NCBI GenBank assembly: GCA_964635995.1
Contig: CAZWRA010000027.1
Location: forward strand, 1 to 16,302
DNA from: JAGQLF01 sp964635995
Lineage (GTDB): Bacteria; Patescibacteriota; Dojkabacteria; J137
Direction of reading: 5' to 3'
Length of the DNA stretch: 16,302 nucleotides
Shown here: one piece after another, positions 15,099 to 16,302 of the stretch
Layout of the letters: every line of letters starts with the position of its first letter
How positions within the stretch are numbered: position 1 is the first letter of the stretch
The notes under the pieces: model-generated
The model's database searches: none
Told to the model about the DNA's origin: nothing
The model's input: only the letters and a program-made list of their open reading frames with translations
Position numbers and translations under genes: made by a program

Positions 15099-16302
15099 AT
15101 GTCTAAAATTAAACTTTTATCAAAAGAATTAATTAATCAAATAGCAGCCGGATAAGTAGTTGAAAGACCATCGTCAGTTGTTAAGGAGTTATTAGAGAAT
15201 GCTATTGACTCTGGTGCGAAGCGAATAATAGTTAGAATTAAAGAGGCTGGTATTAAACTTATAGAAGTAGAGGATGACGGTATTGGAATGAGTTTAGAGG
15301 ATGCAAGATTAGCTTTAATACAACATGCTACTTCAAAAATAGGAGTTCTTGAAGATCTTTTTAACATTAGAACTTTGAGTTTTAGAGGTGAGGCTATAGA
15401 TAGTATCTCATCTGTTTCAGAGACTACTATTATTAATACTAAAGAAGATATCTCAGATGCAGTAGAAGTTACTTATGAGAATGGTGAAATAAAGGAGAGT
15501 ATTTCAGCAAGATCTATTAAAGGATCAATAATTTCAATTCATAATCTTTTCAAAAATATTCCAGCTAGGAAGAAATTCCTAAAATCAGAACAAACAGAAA
15601 AGAAACATATTTATGATACCTTTTTAAACATAGCCATTCCGTTTCTTAATATTCACTTCGAACTCTATAGCGACAACAAACTTATATACAGATTATCTAG
15701 TACTGAAGATATAAAAACGAGAATATACGAGGTTTACGGAAAAGAGTTTACTGAACACTCAAACAAATATAATGCTGAAGTTAATAATATGAGCATAACT
15801 GGGGTTCTTGGAGATACACATATTGGCAGTAAGAACTCTAAAATACAAATGGTTTATATAAATAATAGAGCTTTCAAAAGTCCTTTAATTAATGTTGCAG
15901 TATCTAAAGGATACGAAGGAAATATCCATAGAGATCTAAAACCTTCTTTTGTTCTATTCATTAATATTGACCCTAAAGAAGTTGATGTAAATATTCACCC
16001 AAGAAAGTTAGAAGTTAAATTCAAAGATGAAAAACTAATATTTTCAACGATCTATAATTTTGTTTCTAAAAATCTTGAGAGGCAATCAAAAGATTTTATT
16101 GATTCATTAAGAGAAATCAGAGATTTTCACCATCAGTGCCTAAAGTTCAAAAAGGGTCTAATCCTATTAGAAATATAGGCTTTGTTGGAGTGAAAGATTC
16201 ATTGAAATTCACAAAAGAGCTTTATAGAAATGAGAAATCAAGTAACTTCTGTAAACTAAAGGAAGATAATCCCCACTTTTGCGGTCGAAATTGCTTGCAA
16301 TG
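15099..16302 (+). pseudogene. mutL: Broken mutL (DNA mismatch repair), 3' end outside window
   Basis: MutL is the ATPase that couples mismatch recognition by MutS to strand incision. The N-terminal GHKL ATPase is clear: KLLSKELINQIAAG, VVERPSSVVKELLENAIDSG, EVEDDGIGM, HATSKI, FRGEA, SIISIHNLFKNIPARKKFLK and VDVNIHPRKLEVKF. The TAA at 15153-15155 sits exactly where the family has the near-invariant Glu of IAAGEVVERP, so the frame stops after 18 residues. An internal ATG at 15288 would miss the catalytic Glu region and most of the ATP site. A second lesion is a T4 run at 16124-16127 that lacks one base: the original frame ends at a TAG by 16178, while SPSVPKVQKGSNPIRN continues in the next frame toward the window edge. 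Start ATG at 15099 has no Shine-Dalgarno. The final 60 bases are hard to read in any one frame, so another lesion may exist there. Confidence 0.9.

Overview
The window is AT-rich (my rough estimate is a little over 30% G+C) bacterial DNA. It holds compact, tightly spaced genes and several small proteins carrying a single N-terminal membrane anchor. The murA, murB, mutL, ECF sigma factor and Ogt-type genes are plainly bacterial. Gene density, protein style and weak Shine-Dalgarno sites resemble Candidate Phyla Radiation (Patescibacteria) genomes, but that placement is an inference from style and not from a marker phylogeny. Of about twelve intact-looking genes only one ends in TGA; the rest end in TAA or TAG.

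Layout. (1) 130-804: a membrane-anchored cyclophilin on the + strand. (2) 700-3150: four close-packed minus-strand genes, transcribed right to left: an anchored rhodanese-like protein lacking its catalytic Cys, an anchored protein with an HEPN-like R-x4-H motif, an O6-alkylguanine-DNA alkyltransferase core, and a RecD/Dda-type SF1 helicase whose 3' end runs antisense into the cyclophilin gene. (3) 3276-5930: an ECF sigma factor with a likely self-activated promoter, overlapped by a 686-residue single-pass membrane protein (likely anti-sigma factor with a very large outer domain), closed by a perfect 11-bp terminator. (4) 6001-7092: a broken pyrD. (5) 7342-8628: murA. (6) 8634-10455: a broken aldehyde dehydrogenase gene between two perfect 29-bp inverted repeat copies, followed by a mosaic of REP-like palindromes. 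(7) 10491-11231: a Nudix hydrolase gene with three in-frame stops. (8) 11414-14524: an HD-domain protein, a beta-lactamase/PBP-fold protein without a signal peptide, and murB. (9) A 574-bp gap without a convincing gene. (10) 15099 to the window end: a broken mutL.

Functionally, the intact genes cover peptidoglycan precursor synthesis (MurA, MurB, possibly the PBP-fold protein), DNA repair and processing (alkyltransferase, helicase), and an envelope-sensing sigma/anti-sigma pair. The most striking feature is that four genes (pyrD, the aldehyde dehydrogenase, the Nudix gene, mutL) are broken by two to three lesions each while the rest are clean. The lesions are single-base indels in T or A runs, and stops where Glu or Gly codons are expected. 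This could be real gene decay in a lineage that lost mismatch repair, or uneven sequence error; raw reads or relatives would decide. I did not find a CRISPR array, rRNA, tRNA or transposase gene.
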